A DNA stretch of 64,000 nt from assembly GCA_023435895.1 (NCBI GenBank), contig JAEZLH010000033.1, positions 186,001-250,000 of the forward strand, read 5' to 3'. Position 1 is the first letter of the stretch, and every line of letters begins with the position of its first letter. The notes beneath the pieces are model-generated. The model saw only the letters and a list, made by a program, of their open reading frames with translations. It ran no database searches and was not told the origin of the DNA. Source of the stretch: Bacillota bacterium. GTDB taxonomy: Bacteria; Bacillota; Clostridia; Lachnospirales; Lachnospiraceae. Position numbers and translations under genes: made by a program. This document shows, in pieces, positions 43,294-51,953 of this stretch.

Positions 43294-45282
43294 CTACGTA
43301 TTCAACACACTTTCCACTCTGTTTCTACCATTCGCTTTTGCCTGATACAAGAGCATATCAGCTCGGTTAATGAAAGCATTCATTGCTTCCCCCTCATATT
43401 GAACCACTCCAATCGAGATGCTCACCTTCAAAGATTCTATTCCATAATGATGCTTATAGACATTCTCCAATATGTTTTTTGCAATCCTAACGGCTTGCTC
43501 CAGAGTAATGTCTGAAAGTATTACAAGAAATTCTTCGCCACCATAACGACCAATACAATCTTCTGGCCTCACACAATGCTTTACCAATTGTGATACTTCC
43601 ATAAGAACTTTATCTCCAACCAAGTGTCCGTACTTATCATTGACCCTTTTAAAATAATCGATATCCATCATCATCAGACAGAGACTCTCTTTGCTAGCTG
43701 ATATCTCTTTTAATTTGTTCTCCAACACTTCATTAATATATTGATGATTGTATAGATTGGTTAGTCCGTCCTTGATTGATTTATTCATAAGATCCGTATT
43801 CATAAATACTAAATCCTTATTTAATTTGTGTATGTATTCATTGTTTTGCTTCAGCTGTTCTTCGATTTTCTTCTGTTCCGTCATATCGATAATACAAGAA
43901 AGTGCAACTTCCAAATCATTATAGATAGATGGAATGATTGTGATCATTGCAGGAAAGCTTGAACCATCCTTTTTAATCATCTGAATCGCATTATTACTAA
44001 TCTTCTCACCAATCATGAATTTTTCTTTTAGTGATAACCAATCTTCTTTATTAACAAAGAACTCAAAAATATCAATTCCAATCAGCCCTGCTCCTCGTTC
44101 TCCAAAAAGTTCTTCTGCCTGTGAATTCAGATATACCAGCTGCCCAGTATTCTTGCTTACTAAAGCAATAGATACCGGGGCAATTTCAAGTATTTTTCGA
44201 AACATTAATTCGCTGTTTTGCAGCTTTATATTTGTAATTCGATGCCTTGTTATTTCATCAACTAAATTTCTAGTTACCCTGATATCTTCCCCTATAAACA
44301 ATACCCCTCCCAGTATCTGTTTGCTTGTAAATAATGGAATGAGGGATATATCAAAGGGGATTGGCACACCACTCTTTGTATTTATCTCAATATTGCAAAA
44401 CTTCATGCGTTCCTTTATGGTATCACAATGTAATATTACATCATTTATATCATCATGAAGTAAAATTTTATCAATATGTTTTCCGAGGATTTCATATTCT
44501 GTATAACCAAGTAACTCAAACGACTGTTTATTTGCCTTCATAATAATACCTTGCGAATCTACTAATAAAGTAATTCCACTAAGTTCGTTAAACAATTCAT
44601 TGGTAACAAGAGAGGAAGGTATGGACATAAATTGATATTTCATAATTGCATAATTTACACCAAAAAGCATAATCAAAGTAAAAATCTGCCCCATTCCAGG
44701 CAATGAAATAATATTCAGTTGGGGCAAAATTTGCTGACTAATTAGATTTAATAAAAAGGGAATTATGCTAGTAATTGCTATAATAGAAGCCTGTTTCTTC
44801 TGTAACTTACTCTTTGCTTTTTTCCCCCAAACAACAATTAAGAAAATCCCAACCGCCAAATAGCTAAAATTATACAGAAAGTTTCCAACATAAAATACAG
44901 TTTCAATCCAAGGCTTCGTATGGATATCTGGTCCAAACAAAAATAGCGCCATATACAAAAAAACAATGGCAGGCGTCATAATAATCAATTTAATATACCA
45001 ATATCTGATATGCTTATTTTCTATAAGAACAAGAACAAAATATAATACTAAGGCTTCAAAAGTACACCAGCCAAAAGCTGATACTTTATTCCAATAGGAA
45101 TATTCATATACATTCTTCGCCAAATATAGAAATCCATTCGCAAAAGACCAAATTGTCATACTTACCGTCAAAAGAAAAAATATCCTGCATAATTCCGACT
45201 TCCAATTGAAACGGATTGCTCGAAAGCCAACATGAAAATATAAAATAGATGCAATAAATGAAAGCACCGATAAATACAACAT
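43294..45282 (-). CDS. 7TM/PAS/PAS/GGDEF diguanylate cyclase
   Basis: A 662-residue membrane signalling protein with a seven-helix N-terminal sensor resembling the histidine-kinase 7TM domain (~1-215), two PAS domains (~225-345 and ~355-475), a coiled linker, and a C-terminal GGDEF domain. The catalytic loop is RYGGEEF, preceded by RPED, an intact RxxD inhibitory site, so product feedback is expected. AGGAGG lies 11 bases upstream of the ATG. It is monocistronic with its own promoter (45316-45343). Confidence 0.92.
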   Translation of the reverse strand: MLYLSVLSFIASILYFHVGFRAIRFNWKSELCRIFFLLTVSMTIWSFANGFLYLAKNVYEYSYWNKVSAFGWCTFEALVLYFVLVLIENKHIRYWYIKLIIMTPAIVFLYMALFLFGPDIHTKPWIETVFYVGNFLYNFSYLAVGIFLIVVWGKKAKSKLQKKQASIIAITSIIPFLLNLISQQILPQLNIISLPGMGQIFTLIMLFGVNYAIMKYQFMSIPSSLVTNELFNELSGITLLVDSQGIIMKANKQSFELLGYTEYEILGKHIDKILLHDDINDVILHCDTIKERMKFCNIEINTKSGVPIPFDISLIPLFTSKQILGGVLFIGEDIRVTRNLVDEITRHRITNIKLQNSELMFRKILEIAPVSIALVSKNTGQLVYLNSQAEELFGERGAGLIGIDIFEFFVNKEDWLSLKEKFMIGEKISNNAIQMIKKDGSSFPAMITIIPSIYNDLEVALSCIIDMTEQKKIEEQLKQNNEYIHKLNKDLVFMNTDLMNKSIKDGLTNLYNHQYINEVLENKLKEISASKESLCLMMMDIDYFKRVNDKYGHLVGDKVLMEVSQLVKHCVRPEDCIGRYGGEEFLVILSDITLEQAVRIAKNILENVYKHHYGIESLKVSISIGVVQYEGEAMNAFINRADMLLYQAKANGRNRVESVLNT

Positions 45283-45315
45283 AATAATGATGTCCTCCTA
45301 AATAAGTATAAGCCA

Positions 45316-45343
45316 ATCATAACATAATAGTATAAATTGTCAA
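45316..45343 (-). promoter_or_regulatory. Promoter of the 7TM/PAS/GGDEF gene
   Basis: Minus strand TTGACA (45343-45338), 16-base spacer, TATGAT (45321-45316). The rest of the gap to 45616 holds only the terminator of the next gene. Confidence 0.6.
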
Positions 45344-45462
45344 TCTTTCTAATAATAGCACAAAATCACCCTTATTATTAAGTTTTCACTCTATGTTTGA
45401 GAGCTCTTTCACTATCAGTTTCTTCATCTTATCGAGATTATTCCCATGCCTAGTACACCCGC

Positions 45463-45490
45463 AAAAAGGGAGCAGCTAAAAAGCTGCTCC
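45463..45490 (-). terminator. Terminator of the DUF6796-like gene
   Basis: Minus strand GGAGCAGCT-TTTT-AGCTGCTCC followed by CTTTTTGC. The GC-rich 9-bp stem lies about 125 bases after the stop at 45617. Confidence 0.75.
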
Positions 45491-45616
45491 ACCGTTGTCT
45501 TCAAGCCAAGTACAATCATCTGTATTTGATTAAATTATCATTATCGTTGTAATCTCTCAAAATTATTCCGACACTTTATATGCATCCATGATAACGGTAG
45601 CTCGTTCGGGAACCCC

Positions 45617-46300
45617 TTATACCGCTTTCCGTGTTACAACAACTTGTGTCAGTATAAAGAATATCATCGTACTAAAATTCAAACATACCGGTGCTATATA
45701 TCCTCCAATTGGGTTAGGAAGTAGAAAAATGAACGGTAAAGTGAATGCCGCCACTGACAATGGGCTAAAGATTGCCATCCAACGAGGGAATTGTGTGTTC
45801 CCTTTGGCAACGATAATGGTATAAATGATAGAACTTACTAATAGTTCAGCTGCCATAATGACCATTAGAATCATCCAGTAACGATCGTACTGCTGCATAA
45901 GCCCTTCAGTAATTTGTGTTGCGTCAGGATTATGATGCAGTTTCCAACCACTCCCAATAAAAGCATAGGCCATATGAAAGGCAACGCCCATCAATATTGC
46001 ATGAGCATATGTAATAACTACTATCCAGGGAAGTATTTTACCGGAAGACTTTATTGCATAATAAACCGGAACCACACCCAAAGCCTGAAAAGGTAATATG
46101 ATTACGCCCATGAATGTACCTATTGTGATTCTAAGTGTTGAAATATCCCACATACTTTCTGTTCCTGTTTGCAGAAACTCATAAGCAGAGCTGGATTTTC
46201 CAATCAAAAAGAAATCACTTATGATTGTAATCAGTATACCGATAATTCCCATAAACCCCAGTTTCATAACAAGTTTAAATTCTTTCGTATTTCGTCCCAT
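45617..46300 (-). CDS. DUF6796-like membrane protein
   Basis: A 227-residue integral membrane protein with about six helices. It resembles clostridial proteins annotated DUF6796 (DFFLIGKSSSAYEF near the start; HNPDATQ in a loop; a conserved LPNPIGGY near the C-terminus). I choose the ATG at 46300, with GGAGGG eight bases upstream, over a GTG at 46309. No function is known. It stands alone between a GGDEF gene and the Lrp/gdh operon. Confidence 0.7.
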   Translation of the reverse strand: MGRNTKEFKLVMKLGFMGIIGILITIISDFFLIGKSSSAYEFLQTGTESMWDISTLRITIGTFMGVIILPFQALGVVPVYYAIKSSGKILPWIVVITYAHAILMGVAFHMAYAFIGSGWKLHHNPDATQITEGLMQQYDRYWMILMVIMAAELLVSSIIYTIIVAKGNTQFPRWMAIFSPLSVAAFTLPFIFLLPNPIGGYIAPVCLNFSTMIFFILTQVVVTRKAV

Positions 46301-46437
46301 AAAATCCACCCTCCATACATTTTATATCCATCAATTCGCTCCAGTTTCAGTTTACTCTCACTGAAGTGAAAGACAAATCAATATCTTCCTGTGCCTCCTT
46401 AAACATATCTATGATTTTAAATTTCATCCCAAAGCAT

Positions 46438-46902
46438 TTACTTCCAAAAGGTTTCTCTGTGGTTGGTGGAGGTTGAGAACACAATCAAGGTATTGGTTTT
46501 ACCAAAACGCTGAATTTCATTAATAAATTGATCCAGCTCCATTGTTGTTTTGTATATTACTTTAATTAACATTGTATACTCACCTGTCACACAATCACAT
46601 TCCAGAACATGCATATTGCTTTCCATATAAGGATAAAACTCATTTTTTTGGACTGGATTCACTTGAATTTGAATATAGGCTTTAATATAATACCCCATCT
46701 TGATTGGATCAACGGATACATGATAACCGGTAATAATCCCTCTTTGCTCTAATCGCTCTACCCTAGCTGACACCGCTGTCGAAGACAAAAACACCTTCTT
46801 TGCAATATCTCTCATAGAATATCTGGAATTGTCCCCCAACATCTCCAGTATTTTGTAGTCAATTGCATCCATCTCATAAGTGGTATCATTCTGTTGATCC
46901 AA
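46438..46902 (-). CDS. Lrp/AsnC-family regulator
   Basis: A 154-residue Lrp protein with an N-terminal helix-turn-helix (ISM-type: YSMRDIAKKVFLSSTAVSARVERLEQRGII) and a C-terminal RAM domain with the CDCVTGEYTMLIKV core that binds amino acids. It follows the glutamate dehydrogenase gene by 15 bases in the same transcript, so it probably senses an amino acid tied to glutamate metabolism and feeds back on the operon. Confidence 0.92.
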   Translation of the reverse strand: MDQQNDTTYEMDAIDYKILEMLGDNSRYSMRDIAKKVFLSSTAVSARVERLEQRGIITGYHVSVDPIKMGYYIKAYIQIQVNPVQKNEFYPYMESNMHVLECDCVTGEYTMLIKVIYKTTMELDQFINEIQRFGKTNTLIVFSTSTNHRETFWK

Positions 46903-46917
46903 TTCATATTACCTCCT

Positions 46918-48171
46918 TTACGGGAATATTCCTTTAATTTTTTCAGCATATATTAATCTTCGTATGGCGATGATATATGCTGCCATACGATAGGTACAGT
47001 TACATTCTTCGGCAACCTTTAATAGATCCTTAAATGCTGCTTCTATAATTTCATAGAGCTTTTCATTGATGTGTTCTTTCTCCCAAGTAAGCTCCTGAAT
47101 ATTTTGAACCCATTCAAAATAGGAAACCACCACACCACCGCTATTTGCAAGGATATCCGGTATCACCTTAACTCCTTTTTCATTCAAAAGCTTATCTGCT
47201 TCGTAAGTAGTGGGACCATTGGCACCTTCAATTACATAGTTGCATTTTAATTTATCAGCATTTCCCTCATGAATCTGATTTTCCATAGCGGCTGGAATTA
47301 ACACTTCACATTCACATTCCAAAAGTTCGTCATTGGTAATATGCTTATAGTTATCTTTATCATAATCCTTTAACAGATTTTTTCCTTTTAAATATTCTGA
47401 TATTTCATTGATATTAATTCCCTCTGAACAATAGATACCACCGCTCACATCGCTGATTGCAACGATACAAGCTCCTCTGTTATAGGCAATTCTTGCCGCA
47501 TTACCACCAACATTGCCCATTCCCTGAATGGCAATTTTACAGCCGCAAAGCGGGGTGCCATCATGTTCCAGAATTAACTTCGTAGCATTAATTACCCCTC
47601 TGCCGGTTGCTGAATTACGACCTTTTGATCCACCTAGTTCTACCGGTTTTCCTGTGACTACACCTGGACATGGTTTTCCTTTTAACATGCTATAGGTATC
47701 AAGAATCCACGCCATAATCTGCGCATTGGTATTCACATCAGGAGCAGGAATGTCTGTATCCGCACCGATAATTGGTTCTATTGCATACGTATAACGCCTT
47801 GTGAGTCTGCACAACTCTCGATTGGAAAGCTTGGATACATCAACCTTAATACCGCCTTTTGCACCACCAAACGGAATATTGACCAGTGCGCATTTTAGGG
47901 ACATCCAGGTTGCAAGCGCTTTCATTTCACTAAGATTACAATCTTGATGGTAACGTATTCCTCCTTTAAAGGGTCCCCTAATATTAGAATGTTGGACGCG
48001 ATACCCTTTGAATACCTCAACGTGACCATCGTCCATTTCAACTGGCAGATATACTTTTGTTTCTCTTTGCGGATGTTTAATGATGTCAAACATTAACCGA
48101 TCAATCTTACCAATTTCCGCTGCTTCCTCCATTACTGCTACTACATTCTCGTATGGGTCATACTTATTCAT
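46918..48171 (-). CDS. gdhA: Glutamate dehydrogenase (Glu/Leu/Phe/Val dehydrogenase family)
   Basis: A 417-residue hexameric enzyme interconverting glutamate and 2-oxoglutarate with ammonia. It shows the substrate-binding KGGIRYH, catalytic-region PFGGAKGGIKVD and the NAD loop IQGMGNVGGNAA; the NAD/NADP preference is not certain. Its length fits the RocG/GudB type. The promoter at 48300-48328 overlaps an inverted repeat, and the Lrp gene follows. The preceding leader (48172-48299) contains no gene. Confidence 0.95.
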   Translation of the reverse strand: MNKYDPYENVVAVMEEAAEIGKIDRLMFDIIKHPQRETKVYLPVEMDDGHVEVFKGYRVQHSNIRGPFKGGIRYHQDCNLSEMKALATWMSLKCALVNIPFGGAKGGIKVDVSKLSNRELCRLTRRYTYAIEPIIGADTDIPAPDVNTNAQIMAWILDTYSMLKGKPCPGVVTGKPVELGGSKGRNSATGRGVINATKLILEHDGTPLCGCKIAIQGMGNVGGNAARIAYNRGACIVAISDVSGGIYCSEGININEISEYLKGKNLLKDYDKDNYKHITNDELLECECEVLIPAAMENQIHEGNADKLKCNYVIEGANGPTTYEADKLLNEKGVKVIPDILANSGGVVVSYFEWVQNIQELTWEKEHINEKLYEIIEAAFKDLLKVAEECNCTYRMAAYIIAIRRLIYAEKIKGIFP

Positions 48172-48299
48172 TTCATATCCTCGCTTTCAGTTTTGCTTAC
48201 CGAAAGTAAGTCTATCTAAAACTCACTAGAGGGTCAATATCCTAAAAAATTATGATGTTAACTTGCGATTTTACATATGAAAACTTGAATTATAAGCCA

Positions 48300-48330
48300 A
48301 ATATACCGCTTTTACTTGAATAATTCAAGT
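48300..48330 (-). promoter_or_regulatory. Promoter and dyad of the gdhA/lrp operon
   Basis: Minus strand TTGAAT (48328-48323), 17-base spacer, TATATT (48305-48300). The palindrome ACTTGAA-TAA-TTCAAGT (48314-48330) covers the -35, and the half-site ACTTGAATTAT recurs near 48284. This is a candidate Lrp site. Confidence 0.6.
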
Positions 48331-48370
48331 GACAGTTTTGTGGAAGTGGATTCGTTGTACGCACTTCCCA

Positions 48371-48910
48371 TTACTTCGTATATGGTTCTAACAAAAACAT
48401 CAGCCGTTCTGTAACTTCCTGCACACTGCAGGGCATCGATTGATTAATCCACCATTCCATTACCCCTATAAATCCAGAAGCTAAAAATTGAATTGTTACC
48501 GGATTTGAATAAGCCTTGTTTTCTGGATTTCTACCAATCGCCTCCACTGCCATTGTTTCAATAATGCCATATAGGCGACTGCGAAAATACCCTATGCCCT
48601 CATTGTTGAGAAGCAACTTATAGATAGTAAAATTTTTCTCCATATATCCAAACACACTGAGAAAGGCGCCTGCATCTAGATTGGTATTCGTACTTCCTTC
48701 ACAATAATGAAGCAGTAAATCTACATATTTTTCAACGCATTTATCAAGCAGGTCGAATTTATCTACATAATGCAGATAGACCGTCCCTCGGTTTATATCA
48801 GCACGATCTGCAATATCTTGAATGGTTATTTTTTCAAAGCCCTTTTCCGTCAAAAGATCGATAAAGGTATTCATGATTAGTTGCCTTGTTTTTTGTACTC
48901 TTCTATCCAT
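48371..48910 (-). CDS. TetR-family regulator
   Basis: A 179-residue TetR protein. Its helix-turn-helix is in FEKITIQDIADRADINRGTV, followed by YLHYVDKFDLLDKC. The C-terminal domain fits the TetR_C_8-like group. It is divergent from the ketopantoate-reductase-like gene at 49068. Both promoters contain a 16-base TGTTGA...TCAACA dyad, so it probably represses both. Confidence 0.9.
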   Translation of the reverse strand: MDRRVQKTRQLIMNTFIDLLTEKGFEKITIQDIADRADINRGTVYLHYVDKFDLLDKCVEKYVDLLLHYCEGSTNTNLDAGAFLSVFGYMEKNFTIYKLLLNNEGIGYFRSRLYGIIETMAVEAIGRNPENKAYSNPVTIQFLASGFIGVMEWWINQSMPCSVQEVTERLMFLLEPYTK

Positions 48911-48932
48911 AACATTTTCTCCCTCTACTCAA

Positions 48933-48963
48933 CAAATAAGATCAATTTGTTGAATTTTCAACA
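48933..48963 (-). promoter_or_regulatory. TetR gene promoter with operator 1
   Basis: Minus strand TTGAAA (48961-48956), 17-base spacer, TATTTG (48938-48933). The dyad TGTTGAA-TT-TTCAACA (48948-48963) overlaps the -35. Confidence 0.55.
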
Positions 48964-48982
48964 GTTGGAACAACGATAACCA

Positions 48983-49043
48983 TTGAATTTCTTTTCATCT
49001 ATCCGTATGCTAAGAGTAACAAACACATGTTGAAAAGTCAACA
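48983..49043 (+). promoter_or_regulatory. Promoter of the ketopantoate-reductase-like gene with operator 2
   Basis: TTGAAT (48983-48988), 17-base spacer, TATGCT (49006-49011). The dyad TGTTGA-AAAG-TCAACA (49028-49043) follows at about +11, between the start point and the ribosome site. Confidence 0.55.
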
Positions 49044-49067
49044 CGTGATTATTTAGGAGGATACCAA

Positions 49068-50012
49068 ATGAAAATACTTTTTATTGGACGCGGTGTTATC
49101 GGAACACAATATGCTTGGGCTTTTGAAAATGCAGGTCATACTGTTGAATTTTATGTTCGTGAAGGCAGAAAAGCGCAATATGATCCCTATGTAAACTTAG
49201 AAATTTGGGATACGAGGCGTAGTAAAAAAGAGCGTATTGTCAAGCAAAAATGGCCTATTGTGATGCACGAAGAAATAAAAGAAAATCACGACTATGACCT
49301 CATTTTTATGAGTGTCAATCCTGAACAGGTACCAAGTGTGGTCAAATACCTTGCACCAAGGGTTGGAAATGCAACTGTACTTTTTTTCAACAACTTTTGG
49401 CATGATCCGCAATTAGCAGTTAAGCCGATTCCCCTTAGTCAAATGGTTTTTGGCTTCCCCGGTGCTGGTGGTGGGTTTGAAGGAAACACACTTTATGGAG
49501 GACTTTACAAGACGGTTCAATTCGGAGCCTTTGATGGCAAGCCGAACAAAAGAGATTTAGAGGTTCGTAAGCTTTTTGAAGATACAGGTTTTAAGATTAC
49601 AATTCAAAAGGATATTCAAAGTTGGCTCTGGAACCACTTCGTATTTAATGTTGCTATGGAAGTTGAAGTATTAAAGAGCGGAAGCTTTAAGAACGTTGTA
49701 TCATCCCCCGAGGCGCTGGTTGGAATGATCCGTAATGTAAAGGAAATGATTCCTGTTTTGAAAGCAAAGGGTTCAAAACTTGACGGTATGACAAAAATAA
49801 TAGGTGCATTACCACCCAAAGCAGTTGGACTACTCATGCATTACCTTGTATTTTCACCGAAAAGCATGCCCTATACACTTGCGACACATATCCATACAAA
49901 AGTGGGCTATGCGGTAGAGTACGTTATAGCAGATGCTAGAAAGCTCGGTATAAAAACACCGCGTCTTTATGAAGTCGAAACTCTAATTAATAACTCCGCT
50001 TTTGATCAATAG
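49068..50012 (+). CDS. Ketopantoate reductase (ApbA/PanE)-family protein
   Basis: A 314-residue protein with an N-terminal Rossmann fold (LFIGRGVIGTQYAWAFENAG) and an all-helical C-terminal domain of the 6-phosphogluconate-dehydrogenase type. Classical PanE makes pantoate with NADPH. Control by a divergent TetR and the absence of other pantothenate genes suggest a different, perhaps detoxifying, role for this paralogue. AGGAGG lies upstream of the ATG. Confidence 0.82.
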   Translation: MKILFIGRGVIGTQYAWAFENAGHTVEFYVREGRKAQYDPYVNLEIWDTRRSKKERIVKQKWPIVMHEEIKENHDYDLIFMSVNPEQVPSVVKYLAPRVGNATVLFFNNFWHDPQLAVKPIPLSQMVFGFPGAGGGFEGNTLYGGLYKTVQFGAFDGKPNKRDLEVRKLFEDTGFKITIQKDIQSWLWNHFVFNVAMEVEVLKSGSFKNVVSSPEALVGMIRNVKEMIPVLKAKGSKLDGMTKIIGALPPKAVGLLMHYLVFSPKSMPYTLATHIHTKVGYAVEYVIADARKLGIKTPRLYEVETLINNSAFDQ

Positions 50013-50255
50013 CTTCACCGGCACTATATGTATTTTCAGAAAGAATATCACGGCATTTAAATGTAACAAACCACATTCATATTGATTGTTTTTCATAACA
50101 AGAATTATGATCATTTTTATATTCAGGTATATGATGATTCCACTCGTCAACGACATGAGTCTTCAAAAGAAATCTATTGATTAAGGTGTTAAACGGTCTT
50201 TCAACAGAGATCATTGGATATTTGCTGAAAGCAAAAGAATTTAATCATCTATTGA
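50013..50255. other. Gap between panE-like gene and metQ terminator
   Basis: No complete gene. From about 50174 to 50268 one plus-strand frame stays open for 31 codons (reading LLIKVLNGLSTEIIGYLLKA and on to a stop inside the terminator stem), but it has no start or ribosome site. The stretch 50176-50202 resembles the start of the dispersed repeat at 37852 and 53077. Confidence 0.4.
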
Positions 50256-50300
50256 GAAAAGGGCTGTAGCATATCATACTGATATGCTACAGCCCTTTTC
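50256..50300. terminator. Terminator of the MetNIQ-type operon
   Basis: A perfect 21-bp stem with a 3-base loop (50256-50276 and 50280-50300; outer GAAAAGGGCTG). TTTTC at the end acts for minus-strand transcripts from the importer operon ending at 50343. Confidence 0.85.
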
Positions 50301-50342
50301 ATTGATACATATTTTATTTTATAGGAAAATCAACTTCTTCAA

Positions 50343-51224
50343 CTATTTCAACTTAGCCGGAATAACCGCTCCTTTATATTTATCTTCAATGAATTTAGCT
50401 GTTTCTGCAGATTGAAGTTCTTTAACAAGTGCTAGGATTGCCGGATTATCTTTTTCAGCTTTTCTGGTAACAATAATATTCGCATAAGGACTATCACTAC
50501 CTTCACTGAACAATCTGTTTGAAGTAATTTTTGCTTCAAGAGCTTTGTTTGTGTTCGTAATAAAGAAGTCATAATCATCCTTAGTAGGAATAATTTGTGC
50601 AGAATCAATTTCAATTATTTTAATCTTTTTAGAATATTCGCTAACATCTGCTAATGAAGCTGTTAAGGTTTTTGTAGTTTCTGGATTTAACTTTATAAAT
50701 CCATTTTGTTCAAGAATAATAAGTGCACGGTATTCATTTGTTCCGTCATTTGGAATGGCAACAACTGCTTTATCCGGTATTTCATTAACGGTTTTATACT
50801 TATCAGAATAAGCAGTAATTGGTTCGACATGGATATCTCCAACATTAACTAAGTCATAGCCGTTTGCTTCATTCTCAGACTGTAAATATGGATCATGTTG
50901 AAAGAAATTGAAGTCAATCTCACCTTTTGCAGTTTTTTCATTCGTTGTGCTGTCCGCTGATGTGGCAACAAGCTGAACATCAATGCCCTGCTCAAGGAGT
51001 TTCGGCTTAACAAATTCAATTAACTCTGAATGTGGTACCAAATCTGCAATACCCTTGATAACAACTACTTCTTTTTCTGCTGCAGTTGTCGGTGTCGGTG
51101 CTACGGTCGGTGTACTTGCCGTTTTGTTGGTATCATCATCTTTAGCTTTTTCTGAGCAACCAGTGAGTAAAAATGCTGTTAATAAAACTAATGATACTAC
51201 GGATAAAAATTTCTTGATTTTCAT
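50343..51224 (-). CDS. metQ: MetQ/NlpA-family binding lipoprotein
   Basis: A 293-residue lipoprotein (lipobox LLTGC, Cys23) with a long Thr/Ala/Pro linker and the NlpA fold: DFNFFQHDPYL, then VAIPNDGTNEYRALIILEQNGFIKL. Homologues bind methionine, but NlpA-family proteins also serve other amino acids and peptides. Third gene of the metN-metI-metQ order, 17 bases after the permease. The Cys-codon leader upstream of the operon makes cysteine/cystine or another sulfur compound a plausible cargo. Confidence 0.9.
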   Translation of the reverse strand: MKIKKFLSVVSLVLLTAFLLTGCSEKAKDDDTNKTASTPTVAPTPTTAAEKEVVVIKGIADLVPHSELIEFVKPKLLEQGIDVQLVATSADSTTNEKTAKGEIDFNFFQHDPYLQSENEANGYDLVNVGDIHVEPITAYSDKYKTVNEIPDKAVVAIPNDGTNEYRALIILEQNGFIKLNPETTKTLTASLADVSEYSKKIKIIEIDSAQIIPTKDDYDFFITNTNKALEAKITSNRLFSEGSDSPYANIIVTRKAEKDNPAILALVKELQSAETAKFIEDKYKGAVIPAKLK

Positions 51225-51241
51225 AATGTTTTCTCCTTTAA

Positions 51242-51952
51242 TTATAATAAATTTCGCTTTTTATATATTTGCCTTGAGGTGAAATCACCTATTAGTTGAA
51301 CAATCTGTACCAAAAGAATCAACACATATACGGCTGCAAACAGCACATCATGTTGAAAACGTTGATACCCAAACCGAACCGCAATGTCTCCAATTCCTCC
51401 TGCACCGAACATTCCCGCCAATGCAGTCATGGAAATGACTGAGATTACCGCTACCGTAAACCCACGAATCAACGATGGCAGTGTTTCAGGTAAAACGATT
51501 CGCAAAATAATCTGAAGATTACTACTGCCAAAGGATTTAGCTGCTTCAATTTTTCCTTTTGCAATTTCTAGGAGGCTACTCTCGACTATTCTTGCATACA
51601 TGGGAATACAACTTGCCGATATCGCAATAATACAAGCATTAACGCCATAAGATTTCCCAAAGAAGAATCTAGCAACCGGAATCATCAGTATAATCATAAC
51701 CATCTGCGGCAGTGATCTTAAAATATTAATAAACCATCCCGAACCCGAATATATGGGCTTAACCGGTACCAATCCATTGGGGTTGGTTATCGTTAAGAGT
51801 ATTCCTACAACAAGCCCAAATACTAACATGATAACAGAAGAAACTGCAGTCATATAGAGCGTCTCAAAAATAGCCGGTATCAATTTCTTCCATATTTCAG
51901 GGCTTAATGAAGCCTTGATTACTTCCCAAATCGAATGATCAAGCAAACTCAT
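51242..51952 (-). CDS. metI: MetI-type ABC permease
   Basis: A 236-residue permease with five to six helices and the EAA-like loop EAAKSFGSSNLQI, typical of the methionine-uptake transporter family. The GAGGIGDIAVRFGYQRF stretch near the C-terminus is a family hallmark. One base separates it from the ATPase gene. It forms a homodimer that couples to MetN. Confidence 0.92.
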   Translation of the reverse strand: MSLLDHSIWEVIKASLSPEIWKKLIPAIFETLYMTAVSSVIMLVFGLVVGILLTITNPNGLVPVKPIYSGSGWFINILRSLPQMVMIILMIPVARFFFGKSYGVNACIIAISASCIPMYARIVESSLLEIAKGKIEAAKSFGSSNLQIILRIVLPETLPSLIRGFTVAVISVISMTALAGMFGAGGIGDIAVRFGYQRFQHDVLFAAVYVLILLVQIVQLIGDFTSRQIYKKRNLL

Positions 51953-51953
51953 A

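Noticed and set aside
50174..50268. Plus-strand fragment reading LLIKVLNGLSTEIIGYLLKA and on to a stop
   Set aside because: It is protein-like in texture but has no start codon context, overlaps a repeat-like stretch and ends inside a terminator stem; too little to call a pseudogene.
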